DNA of 64,000 bases, from assembly GCF_032118995.1 (NCBI RefSeq), contig NC_092660.1, forward strand, positions 6,277,501 to 6,341,500, given 5' to 3'. This document shows, piece by piece, positions 43,050-56,100 of the stretch. The stretch's first letter is position 1. The number at the start of each line of letters is the position of its first letter. A program made the translations under genes and the position numbers. The notes under the pieces are model-generated. The model did not search any database and was not told the origin of the DNA. It worked only from the letters and a program-made list of their open reading frames with translations. Source of the stretch: Asterias amurensis (taxonomy: Eukaryota > Echinodermata > Asteroidea > Forcipulatida > Asteriidae).

Positions 43050-46000
43050 CTAATGTAAATAAATCTCATTTCTGCAATACCAAACATTGTTTTTATTTTT
43101 ATGGGGAATGTATCACTTCAAATTAATTTAGTATGGTCACAATACAGCAAATTATTTATGGTTGAACAATTAAAAAGCAAAGACACAATGGACAATTTGA
43201 ACAGTTAATTTAGAATTGTTTAGCTATTTTGACTAGACAGAACACAATAAGCCTATATTGAGTTTCAAACTTGAGACTGCAACGGCTTCTGTCAAGAACT
43301 AACAAATTTCTCATGCTGTATTTAAATCCAAAATCTTGGGGTGTTTTTTATTTGTTGAAAAGGGGAAAAGATTAAAAGCATGACTGACTGGTATATTTTA
43401 AAGCAACGGGGAGCTCACAAAAGAAGTGACTCAGAAAATTGAAGAGCAGAAAACACAATTACAGAAATAAACACCAAATACAACAGATATTGAAGAAGGT
43501 CATAGAACAAAGGTCAGAGGTCAGAGCATGTATATGGTGATATACACCAGCAGAATACAGGGTAATTAAAAACCAAATTTTCCCAAGATCTGCTGGTGCA
43601 ATCATTCCTAACTAGTAATAGAGCAAAGAGCAGGAAGTATGACACAGAACGAGAGAGAAACGCAGGAGAGAAAAACGCTAGAAATACCTGTACACTAAGT
43701 CAGGGATGAAAAACAGTTAAGATATGACAAGTTGTATAGATTTGAGGGAAATGACATGGACATAAGGCTGTTGATATGTAAAGAGAATTAGAAAGGCTGT
43801 GTGAAGGAGTGTAGGGAAAAAAACTACAAAGCAGTGTTTAAGGCACACAGTTTTTATTTTTTATATTTTTTTTGTTTTATAATTATTTTATTTTTTCAGC
43901 CTTCTTAATGGAATGATCTCCAAAGTTGTGGTCCAAAGTGGAATGTTTTATCAATAATTCACAATCAGGCAAGTTACATATTTTGATTTTGGGATGCCAT
44001 CAGGATCCATGCCATCACCATGGTTATGACCTTCTTGGCCAGACAGTCAAAATTGCACATAGCGCTGCCATTGTACAACACACTCCAAATCAAAATACAT
44101 AACTTGATTCTGTGTCTGGTTTTGAAGAATCGATTTCAGAATAAAAAGGTATTGACCAACCACCCTCAGTGCCCTATAAGCAGAGACAATCAAACTCATC
44201 CTCAAGGTGTTCTCAATTTGTCTTTCCTTATATACAAGATTTTTCTTCTTCTAAAAAATAAAAAAGGTGCAGGAAATTCTATGCACTGTTCAATTTAATA
44301 CTGGCAATAATGCATACAACTTAAGGGGTGCGTTATGGCAGTCACAATCAATAACCGTTATGGTCATTGGCAAATGGTTAACCAATGGCCAATTCGACCG
44401 AAACAGTTATTGGTTATGGACGCCAAAATGCACACTAGAATGGTTGGTAAATACAGATTTAAAAAAAGCTCAACTTCGAATTTGACATGGAGCCAATTCC
44501 AATTTCAGGCAGTTCACGTCATTAATATTATTAAAAAAACAAAAAACAAAAAACAACAACATGCAACTACACGTCCCAACAATATCGTCTGTATCTACAA
44601 AATCTGAGTTTTTTATACTCTGAAAAAATCTTACACTGTATTTCAATCTACAAGATATGGATTTAACATTACAACGACTGGTACCAAAATATATATGCAA
44701 GCCTCAAAAATCTTGTTTTATCTTCTTCTTCTTCTTCTTAACAAAGCATCCCAAATTGGTTTTTAAAAATCTTTAAAAAACAAACAAAATGTTGAAATCA
44801 AAGCAATATTCAAACCGAATAACCCAAACAAAAAAGAAATGAACGACCCTGCAACTATTTCATGAATTTAACAGGATGCTGAAAGATCAAAGTTTGTATA
44901 TTGAAAAATTAAAATTTATGTATAAGTTGTACAATTTCGAGGGTAATGGCAACAAAAGGAAAAATCCATGTTTCATGTTTACTTTTGAAAAAAGTAATAA
45001 TAAATTAAGAGAAAAAAAGGAGGAAAAAAACAGTAAAGAACTCAAAAACCATTTTTGGTTAGTGGTTTTAACATTGTCAAAACATGGAACAGTACTGACT
45101 GATTTGGGTTGGTTCTTGGGTTAACCAAGTTTTCCCACATGCTTTTTAGCTTGTTGTTTTCTTTTACTTTACAAATTGCACCTCACAAACTTATTTATAA
45201 ACAAACGAAAGTAGCTAGCAATACCCATCTCAAGCATTGCAGCTTTGATGTTTTGCTTCTTCTTTTTAAGCCTCAGATATCATCTTGGCTCCAAAAATAA
45301 AAACTCAATTTAATTGCAAAGTTAAGCAGATAAATTTCTTAACTCGGTGGAAGCGACCCCCCGATCCCTACCAAGTAAATACTCAATTGTAGTTCAAAAT
45401 CTAGGATTCTGTGGCATTTAAGAATGACCTTTAACCTCATAAATGGTTGGGTTTATATGCACAAGTTTAAAAAATATATTTTGAGAACCTGTATTGGATG
45501 GATTGTCTAAGTGCGGTTATACAAACAGGAAAATCAAACACCCCTCCCCTCCCAAATCAAGGTTTTAGTCTTGTGTCTCCGAAAAAGACTCCATCGGCTC
45601 TTTGCTCTATTATCAGTATATACAAACGACCGTCCTCTGTCATTTATAATTAACAATATAATAATTATCGTTATAACAAATCTACGAATTATTGCCAAAA
45701 ATGCACATTCTTAAATAAATTCATCCGCTTGAAACAGCGGACATTCAAATTCCATAAACTTTTTTTTTTAATTTGTGAATAAAACGGGACACTTTGTGGT
45801 ATGCAGCCCGAGTGTTAGAGAAGTCTATATTAATAGGTCTGCAAACAATATTTGGACCTCGAGATTTGAAATTAAAAGCAGTGAAGTATTTGTTTTTGTT
45901 AATTAATATACCTAAGACTACCACCTAATATTAGACAAACACAATCCAAGAAACCTTTTTTAATAATCAGTGATCACTCATAATTATACCATGTAAAATA

Positions 46001-47130
46001 TCATTACTCTTTTTATTAAAAATTGAAAAACCGAAGAAAAGTTATTTGTGATAAAGTTTTTTTAGTTACAACTGCATTCTCAAGATTGATAGAAAAAAAA
46101 TAACAATAAATTTGTCAAAACATGCACCAAAACCTGTTCACCACAGCAAAATAAAAGACAAAATCCCATGGAAATATTACAATTTCAGAGACTTTGATAA
46201 CTAATCTAGAAATTTATGAAGAGAAAATAAAAAATACTTCCAGACGATATCAAAAGGAGCAGATAATTCAAACATGTCTTTGCTCAATATATTTTCAAAC
46301 AACACATCACACCGTGCCTTGACTAAGAACATAAAATGAAAGCCTGTTTTCTTGTTCGTAAAAAACTTGATTGTTCCAGTACTACACTTTAAATTTCTGT
46401 TGGACTAAAACACTCCCTCAAAAAAAGACAATCGCTTTGTTTCGGGTTTTTTAAAACACGCTTGTTTTGAGATCAGATGATTGAATGATCTCCTCCTTTC
46501 TTTCACGAACACCAACAACAAAAATGACAAAGATATTTTGATCCACAGAAGTCTCACAGTAAACAAGTTAAAATAGCATCAAAGCATGCACAAAAAAGTC
46601 CCTTGTTTTTATCTTTTAATAAATCTTGGTATTAAAAAAATAATACACCTGACAGCTCTGTCCTGGTTTATTAAACCAAGAATACAATTTGTACATCAGT
46701 TACAATTACTTATATTCTCACAAATTCCTTTCAGTTCCACTGAACTTTCTGGACTTTTTGTATTGTTTCTTTTTTTTTGGTCCTGGGACCATTAAGGAGC
46801 ACAAATTGCGCAAAAACAAACCCACTTTGTGTTTTCATGGTTACACAATTGGCTCCTTGTAAAATGAGTCAGAGAATGAAAGTGATGGAAAATTTATCGT
46901 CCCTTGACTTAAAAAACCCCTCTACCAATCATGGTACACCCCGCAGAATCTCAATATAATACAAATCCATTTGAATTAAGGGTCTGCTCCACTCACTCTG
47001 TGGGGGTAGAGCAATAACAGAATCTTCCATGTCCTCTTATTCACCACCCCCATTTCTATAGTGCGAATGGAGAAGTCCTTATGTCTTATCATTGTCGAGG
47101 AGCATATTCCATGTGGTAAGCAGGGGTGGA
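43050..47130. other. A+T-rich sequence without recognised elements
   Basis: Mostly low-complexity A-rich text. Short frames on both strands lack family resemblance. No RNA gene was recognised. Confidence 0.4.
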
Positions 47131-47133
47131 TTT

Positions 47134-50100
47134 CTATGACATCTGCGTTTTGGAGAAAGACACCCTCAAGTGGTTTGACTCACTTAACTGACAGTTGTGC
47201 TGAGCCTGCATAGGAGAAAACAAAGAAACTCATAATAGATGATAACATTTTAAGACGCGTTGATGAAACAAAGAAAACAACTCAATCTTGCAAACAGATT
47301 CCTTATTTACATTAATAACTGGCTAGTACCAACATGTCCATAAAACAATAATAATATAATAATAATAAAAATATATTTATAACAGTTAAAAGGAAACTAG
47401 TGCATATAACTAGTGCCTGTAACTGGCCAGTACAAAAATGACCATAGTAGCCCAACTTGTACCAAAATGTCCAGAGCAGGCTCAACGGGGCAGTAAAGCA
47501 AAAAGCAGCTGTAAGAGGCCTGCAGCCGATTTCAGCTAGGATTAAAACTATCTCAAGTTAGGATTTATCTTAAGGTCTGCATGCCACAGTGCAGAGTTGG
47601 GACTCGTCCTAAGTCCTAAGATTAATCTTAAGTTAGGAAGAGTTTGGTGAAATCGACGGCTGCACCCAAATGACCATAGCACCCGCCTTAATAGCCCTGA
47701 TAACATTTTCCTACACTTTGATGAATCAAAGAAAAGGACTCAATTTTGCAAATAGATTATTCATTTACAGCAATAAGAGTATTTGCAGTGAAAGGGTTTA
47801 AAACCCTTGGGAAAACATCGGTAATCGACAAAGACCAGTATCCGAATTTTGTGTGACCTTACATACACAAACAGTAACAAACCTAAGAAAGAGTAAGCTC
47901 ATTTAACCATCTGAGTTGCAAGAAAATATGAACACCCCAGTCTGTTTTCACTGTGTTTAAACATCCAGTTATTGTCTTGCGTGAAAACTAATATTCAATA
48001 CAATTCAATTCAATATTGGTTTATTTTCATATAAAAATACAAGACCAAATATATGTACAAGTTAACATGATAAAACAATAATATTAAAAATATTTCTAGA
48101 GTTAAACAGACAAACATGAATTGGGGAAAACAGCTATAGACATGAGGGGGGATTTGTGGACACAAAATAAAAACAAAACAAGGGAGTTTAAAACAAAACA
48201 GCAACATTCTGTAGGCAAGGGAGATTTGGACACAACATGAGCACAAAGGAAATGAAACGGAGCGGTTATCATGAACTGATTGAGTTAAGCATCTGGAGCA
48301 TTGAGGGGACTGGCGAGTTTTTGTATCTTTGCGTAACTAATTTGCCGGTTTTAAATGTATGTTCAAGACCTCCTACCGCTCTTTTATTTTCTAATTTTAA
48401 CTGTGAAAACTTGAATAGCTTGTTGTCTGAACTAATGTGATTTGAGATTTGAGAATTGAGAGAGAAAGAGACTTACGATGAGAGCGTGGGTGGATTCTTC
48501 CACAGAGTTCATCTGAATCAACGCCATACGACGATCCTTCCTGTAAATTATAAACACAAATATCATTCACGGTTAACTGCTGGCTTTGCCCTGAAAGTAA
48601 TTTCACTAAAATGGACCACTAGTATGTCAGCTTCACGGTAGAATTGAGCCTTTGATGAAACACGAATGGAATTCTAGTGAGTACATCATCATTTGGACAA
48701 TGCTCATCGCAAATTTGTCTATTGAAAATCTTTTTAGTGGTTTTCAAATTTAAAAAAAAATGGCTGCCATTGCTTGTTCTTCTACCTCATGATTTGTCAA
48801 AGGTCAAATCTGCATTGGCCCTATGGTCACAAACAGCGCCCTTGCTGAGGTCAAAAGATCATGATGTTTCGGCTGAAACTTGTGCTTAGTTCATATGCAC
48901 TACCCATGCTAGCCACATTCAATCGAATGCACTAGCCTCATTCAACTGTTTAGCCAGCAAGAAGCTATTCACATGGTGTTACCTTAAACCAAATATATTA
49001 CCATTCAGGTGTTTAAAAAGGGTCTAAAAACCTTAAGGGCAGAAGGTAACACTGGTGATGAAATTTGTAGAAAAGGTTGCAAAAAGGGACAAAAAATAAA
49101 TACTTACGGGAAAAATTTGAAAGACACAACTGATCCGTGCTGACTAAAGGCACTTTGAAGATCATCTTCTGTTACACTGGCTCTGTATCAACACGAAAGA
49201 ATCATATTATCATCACTAGTGAGAGTTTACAAATTTGTTAGTCTGCTTAACAAGCCGGGGATCTTATCCCCTCAGCCACATTGCGCATTGATGGAGGAAA
49301 AGAACTGTACATGCATTTGTATGTCCTGCACGCGCGTCACACGCGACGACTGGTGCCATGCTCACCATGTTGGTGGGCAAATTAGGTTTGCGTGTATTAA
49401 CGCAGTGTCGCCTAAAATGCACACTTCACTGCATAACGCACAGCATACTCTATGCATAGAGTTATATGTGAAAACGCACAGTGAAATTGCCCACCAGTAT
49501 GGCTCATTCAAGATTTTTCTGATGATGACGTCAGGTGAAATGGGTCAATACTTCATTAATCAACAGTTGTTTAGTTGTAAAACACAAGATCGCTGGACTT
49601 GTCTGGCCCACACTAAAACCACTGGCCTCGGGCCTGCGGTCAAGCGTAAAATTGGAGCCCTGCATCATTTGGAACGTCCCATTGGAATGCTCTGGCAGAA
49701 AACTGGACTGGCCATGTTTGCTCGCTGGAATACTTCACCAAGGGAAGGGGGTCGAGAGAGGGTGGAATGATACCCAAAACTTACGGAATGTTTGAAAGAT
49801 GCAGGGTAGCGGAGGGTGGGAATATGTTCTGGAAATTTTTTGAGCCAGGCTTCTTGAACCGATGGAGCGGCGAGTTGTTGTAGTCTTTAGTCAGACCAGC
49901 ATCCTGAAATATGACGGGTATATTAAAAAGTGAACATAGAGAAGAATGTTACTTAATTAGCACTTCACTGTGCATAGTGGCCATAACTGACCAGTCCCAA
50001 AATATCCATAGAGGCCATAACTGGCCAATCCAAAAAGGACCATAGAGGCTGTAACTGGCCCAATAAACTAAAGTGGCAGTAACTGGCCAATCCCCAAAAC

Positions 50101-53100
50101 CCCATAGTGGCAGTAACTAGCCAGTACGAAAATGACCATAGTGGCCATAACTGGCCAATCCAAAAAGGACAATAGTGGCTGAAACTGGCAAAGATGGCAA
50201 AAAGTGCAGCATATTGTGTTAATAATAAAAAGTCACTGATGATGAATAAATACATAAATGCACACAAAACGTATGACCGACCAAAAGGCTGAATTTTTTT
50301 ATCGTCTAGAAAACAGATAAAAGAATTTTAAAAACTGCAAGGAATCATGTGTGTCTCACCGGCTGTCCCTCTCTCGGCATGGCCACCTCACGATACTTAG
50401 AGGGCGCTACCCTCAGCTGCTTCCCAAACAACTTCACACTGTTCAGGTTAGCAAGGGCTATAACAACAACAAAAATAAAAGTATTATCACAGTGACAATT
50501 GTTAAAGTTGGGCCCTCTGAAAGGTTTCAATACTAACTTATATTTTTGAGTTTGAACAAAGAATTGACTAGAGTGGGATTCAAAGCAACGGCCTCCGGAT
50601 TAAGGGTCAGTTATTTACCCAGTCAGTTTCCCTTGTGGTTTATATTGATATCTGAAACAAAAAGTCGCATCCCCTTAAAGTGATCCCCTGGTTGCCGCTT
50701 CCCAGGTTGTATCGTAATTTGGGTGTGATCCCTGGCTACACGGCAGTTAACGGTTGTATGACTTCTGACTGGCACCCCCGAACAAAGATATTGACAAAAG
50801 AGGGACACCGCCAATATGGAGCTAGATAGCTCAGTTGGTACAGCGCAGGCACGTTAATCCAGAGGTCGTTGGTTCGAATCCCACTCTAGTCAATTCTTTG
50901 TTCAAACTCAAAAACCTTTTCAAAATTTACCCAGTCAATTTCCATTGTGGTTTATATTGATAACTTATATTTTCCCCGTAAAAGTTCCCATTACCACTAG
51001 AAAATTGCTGTGCCCCTTCAAGAGCTATATCCGGGTGTCGTCTTATTTGTGGGGTTTGAATGCAGGGTTTGAATGCAGGGTTTGAATGTGGGATTGAGTG
51101 GGTATGGTTGGGGAAAGGCAGGATTGGGGAAAGACAGGGTTGGGGAAAGACAGGGTTGGGGAAAGGCAGGGTTGGGGAAGGGTAGGTAGGAGAAGGGGAA
51201 GGGATGGTGGACCCTACCTTTTTCAACCTGATGCCCTTAAGCCATCTAAATAAAGATATTTTCTCACCTTTGGCGATTGGCTTAGGGTTAGGGAGCAGGG
51301 TTTGGGAGCAGGGTTGGGAGGATTTAAAGGTAATGGGAGGGGGTTATACCGTACCTGTCTGAGCCTGGTGTGCGTCAGCCATCTGAATTAGTGCGTTGTC
51401 TCGCTTCTCGTACAGAATCTTAACTCTTTTCACGTCACCGTATACCCCTGTAATAACCACAGCATTATAACAGATATTAACTCTCAAATTCTGGGGCAGA
51501 TCAATGAATTTGAATGTTAGTTTAAGTTAGGGTTAATAAGTAGTTACCAGCCGGTTAATAACTAAACAGTTATTGTAATCTTATTATTGAACACCTAAGC
51601 CCTGATCAAATTAATCTTTAAAATGCCTAATCTCAATACGTCAATCAATCTTCTAAGAAGTATGAAAGAAAATATATTTGTTTGAAGAAGCTTTTGGCCG
51701 AAAAGGTTTGAAATGCCAAAAATAAACTTAAAGCAAGATTTTGAGCTACAATTTGTGCTTGTTCGAAAAGTCTAGAGTCTTTTAACAACTAAGGCTAACA
51801 TTTTGAAGTAATAATAAGAGTTAATTTTAAGTGATTAACAAAATAATAACGACAAAAAAACCAACCAAATCAAAACTATCAGAAGACAAATCTCCCAGAG
51901 GAAAATCAACTCACCCCAAACCACAAACAAAACTTGACTAACCCTTTCGTGAACCGTGCACCTAAATGTGTTGACTGTCAAATTACTTTTTAAAACGTAC
52001 AAACAGTTTTGTATTTTAGAAGCTACTGTACCAAATTTCAAAGTAACGTAACGTTTTAGGTCCAATATAAATGGCTCTCACTGGCAGTAAATTTCAATCC
52101 AGAACGCTGTTTTCAAATTCAAAGATCTGAAATGTCTTTCAAAAAGAGTATCTGCTTTAAAGATAAAAGCTGTAGAAACGGCAACAATTGATGACATTTT
52201 ACTACCACCAAATGTTTCCTCTTCTTGAACTAGTATACCCCCCCCCCTTGCCACACCCTCAAGAAAAACACGTTAAAGGCAGTGGACACTATTGGTAATT
52301 GTCAAAGACTAGCCTTCACAGTTGCTGTAACTCAACATATGCACAAAATAATTTGAGCTCAATCAGTCCTCGAAGTTGCGAGACAATGATGAAAGAAAAA
52401 TAACCCTTGTCACACGAAGTTGTGTGCGTTTAGATGGTTGATTTCGAGACCTCAAGTTCTAAATCTGAGGTCTCGAAATCAAATTCGTGGAAAATTACTT
52501 CTTTCTCGAAAACTATGGCACTTCAGAGGGAGCCGTTTCTCACAATGTATCATGCCATCAACCTCTCCCCATTACTTGTCACCAAGAAAGGTTTTATGCC
52601 AATAATTATTTTGAGTAATTACCAATAGTGTCCACTGCCTTTAAAACAAAGACCATTTTAATATTTTCCCCTTTCAATTTTTTAAAATACTTTTGGGTAC
52701 AGTCTATCAGTAAACGAAAGGGTTAAATAAACAAACAGACAGCAAAGCCATTGAGGGTTTTGAATTGTGGTGGCCGATAAAAGATAGGTGTTGTGCGAAG
52801 GGAGATTGGTCATGCAAGACTAATTTTATATCTCTGACTTGTTGTCAAATTTCTTAGTTTGTTTTCATAACAAAATTCTTTTGAAAGAAGGCTTGGTGTA
52901 GCACCACAAATTGTCTTTTTGAACCAATTTCATGCTTGATTTCTGTGTGCAACTATAAACAATTTAGAAAAAACTTTGCTTTTCAAGAAGATTCTAGAAA
53001 ATCCGATCACAGCTTATATCCTCAAGAACTCTACAATGTACAAAACCTTTTTAATGCTTTAAATTGAGATGATGTAATTTAACTCTTTTTTTTTTACAGT

Positions 53101-56100
53101 TAAGTGTCAATGTTATTTGCTTTTGTTCACAGCAAAGAGGTCATTTAAAAATCGTTAGGGTAAACTACACATGCATCTAGTCAAAACTTCCTATCAGGTC
53201 AAGAATCATGCAAAAGCCAAGAGATTTAGAGTTTCAGATGTTCTTATGTTTTGATTCCTTTTTTTTTCTTTTGCTTTGAGTTACAGAGTTTCCCAAAGAA
53301 ATAATAAGAGGGCTTAGAAACAGACACACCTAAATTCAGGAGTATTAGGTATATAAAACAAACCAAACCACAGCAAACAAAATCATAAATATACACCCCC
53401 ACTAATGCAATGGATTATTCCATTCAATATCAAAATCAGATATAAAAAGGAGAGTCCATTTCCGTACTTCAAAAAAAGCTTTTGGTTATAAGTTTCTCAA
53501 TAACTTTGCATCAAGTTTTTTTTTCAAAACAAATCCATCAAAATGTTGCTTGTGACACTTTTCTCGCAAATTGGCAACAATTTCAAGCAGGCAACAATGG
53601 TAGTTTTTTTTTAAGGTTGTGATTCTAATCATGTATTGGTTTTTTTCCACCAGTAAAAAAAAAAAGCTTTTCTATTTGTTGGGCGACAACAATAATAAAA
53701 CCTGCACCACAAACTCTGCTAAATTCTGCTCAACTCTCATGATCAAGGATTTGCTCTCTCAACAATGACTTGCTCAATACAACTTGTTATATTTTCTAAC
53801 CCCAACAAGAAACATGAATATATTGCAAACCACAAGTTGAGAAAATAATTTCGTGTGAAAACAAAAGACCTTTACATTCTGGCATTGACATCTTGTTTAA
53901 ATGTTAGGCCATGTCCGAATTGGCGACTTCGGCTACAGCTACGGCTAGGGCGCACGCGTCTGCTATTCTTCAACACTGACAGACGCGCTGATCTAGCCGT
54001 AGCTGTAGCCAAAGTCGCCAATTCGAACACGGCCTTACATTCATTTCAGTGGCCCTTTTTGGAATCATGGCCTCCGGCTTTGGTACCGGCTTAGGCTCCA
54101 CAGGGAAACACAATATTACTGTCAGTGGAACCAACAGCTACAGCCAAAAGCCGCAACCGAACCGAACGACTTTGGCTACGGCTATGCAGCAGCAATGTTG
54201 AAGGGTTGGCTTTTTCATCCATCTGGTCATAGCCACTACCAAAGCCGGACACAGCCATAGCCAACTGTCATCTTCAGTGTAATTTCAACAAAGATAACCG
54301 CCAATGCGCACCTTGAGTTGGAGAAGATTTGAGCAGAGTTTAACAGGGCATAAATAAACATAAATGCTAAGCAATGATACAAAGGTTAATTAACTCAAAA
54401 CGGGAAGGAGGGCTGGGGAGTATTTTGCAGACCACTGCATTATTGACTTGTTGAACTTAAGAGTACCACTGAGGCTTCCAGCAAAGCTGTATTGAGAAAT
54501 TTGTGTAAAGCTAAACAGCTAAAGGCATTATTTAACACGATAATAACAAAGATGGAGCTTATGCATTTAAGTAAGTTTCAAACACATGGACTGTATTGGA
54601 AATCTAAAAATGCTCTTCCTCCATAGGTTTCCAGTTCTAGTATTTTGATAGAATTTAGGTGTTTTTTGTTTTTTCCAGACTTTTTACAGGCATGATGTTC
54701 CAGTTTAGTGTGTTCAAAGTTTGATGTAATTTTTTTGAATAACATGTTGCAAATGAATTCACTGGACAATGGTCTGCAAACATGGGTGGGGGAGGGAGGG
54801 TGGTCTAGGATCTGGGGTATGGTTAAGGTTAGGATGGAGTTGGTGTTGGGTGGAGTAGGGGGCAATAAAGGATTGGGTTAGGGGGTAATTTGGTCAAGGG
54901 CTTGAAGGGGTAAGGGGACAAAAACGTAAAATAGTGCATACCAAAGAGGGTAAAGAGAGCCTGAGGCGTGACGAGCTATGCGACACGTGTAGAAGGCGAG
55001 AGGTTGTGAGGGCGATACAGCGACAATATGACACATAGGAGGCAGAAAGAGGAGAGATGGAGAGAGAGAAAAAAATCAACAATTTTAAAAACAATAATCA
55101 TGTTATTTTGAGGGGGGAAAAATTTGGTGCATGGGCATCGTCACCAGGTGGCTAAACTGGGCTATATTATCACCATGAGAACGCATCATCGCAGGCAGTG
55201 ATCATCTAACTTTATCTAGTCAACTTTCTTTGAAACAAAATACAAAGGAATAATTGTAGTGATTGTTGTACTTTTGTGCTCCAGGTTCAACCAGAATTGT
55301 ATATGTTTGCATCTATAAAATAATAAGCTCTACATTAACACATGCATATTTTAAAAAATCGCTTTTTAATCTTCTGAAAATATTGTTACGATTGCTTTGA
55401 AAATTTCAATTATTTTCACTTTTCAAATCAATAAAATGACTAGAAAAATTGCAATGACAAAGCAGCCACACATGTCTAGTTTTCCTGATAAAATCAACCT
55501 TTGAGAGGGCAAGGCCATTTTCATTTTGCAAAGGGCACTTCTATTTGAAAATCTTAACACCTACTTGTGAAGGGCACCATGGCCATGGCCTCGGTATAAT
55601 TCATGAACTAACTTTCTACCCAAATTAAAAATGAATATTCAGTTTTAAAGGTGCCATTCCCGCTTAAGTATCACATGCCTCTGTCTCAAGTACACAGACG
55701 CATGTACAAAAGTCAAGATTGCCACTTCGTAAAAGGGGTCTGTATGCAACATGGCAAATATAAGAATACGACTTGCGTATATACAAAGAAAAGTCATAAA
55801 AATGCAGCAGGGAGTATACACTAGGAGTTAAAATCCGTAGCTGAAGATAAATAAAAAGCCGAAAAATAAGAGAGAATACTGAAGCCCCTCTTACCAGGCA
55901 TTCAATGAGTTGTAAGGACTTGTCAGAGATATAATGTCAAGGTATGAAACAACTGTAGGAGCTAAGAACTAAATTGCACAGACTCTGGGCTGTGACATTA
56001 AAACATGCAGAGAAGAACTTCATTTATACATGTATGTATCAAGACTAGAAGCTGCTGACTGTGTCTATAAAGAGCTGGGAAATCTGACAAAAGGTAACGA

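Larger units (their letters stand above)
40536..47133 (-). other. Probable long 3' UTR of the PTBP gene
   Basis: After the PTBP stop at 47134 there is no other recognisable gene for 6.6 kb. The stretch is A-rich on the plus strand, so U-rich in the transcript, with many TTTATT signals on the minus strand. It contains two inverted-repeat elements. The length is an inference and a much shorter UTR is possible. Confidence 0.4.

Noticed and set aside
49219-49770. 183-codon plus-strand frame
   Set aside because: It contains a hairpin element and is antisense to PTBP. No domain, no start context and no splice support.
50820-50893. tRNA gene
   Set aside because: The A and B boxes are good, but the acceptor stem does not pair and the copy continues into SINE body text that is repeated nearby.
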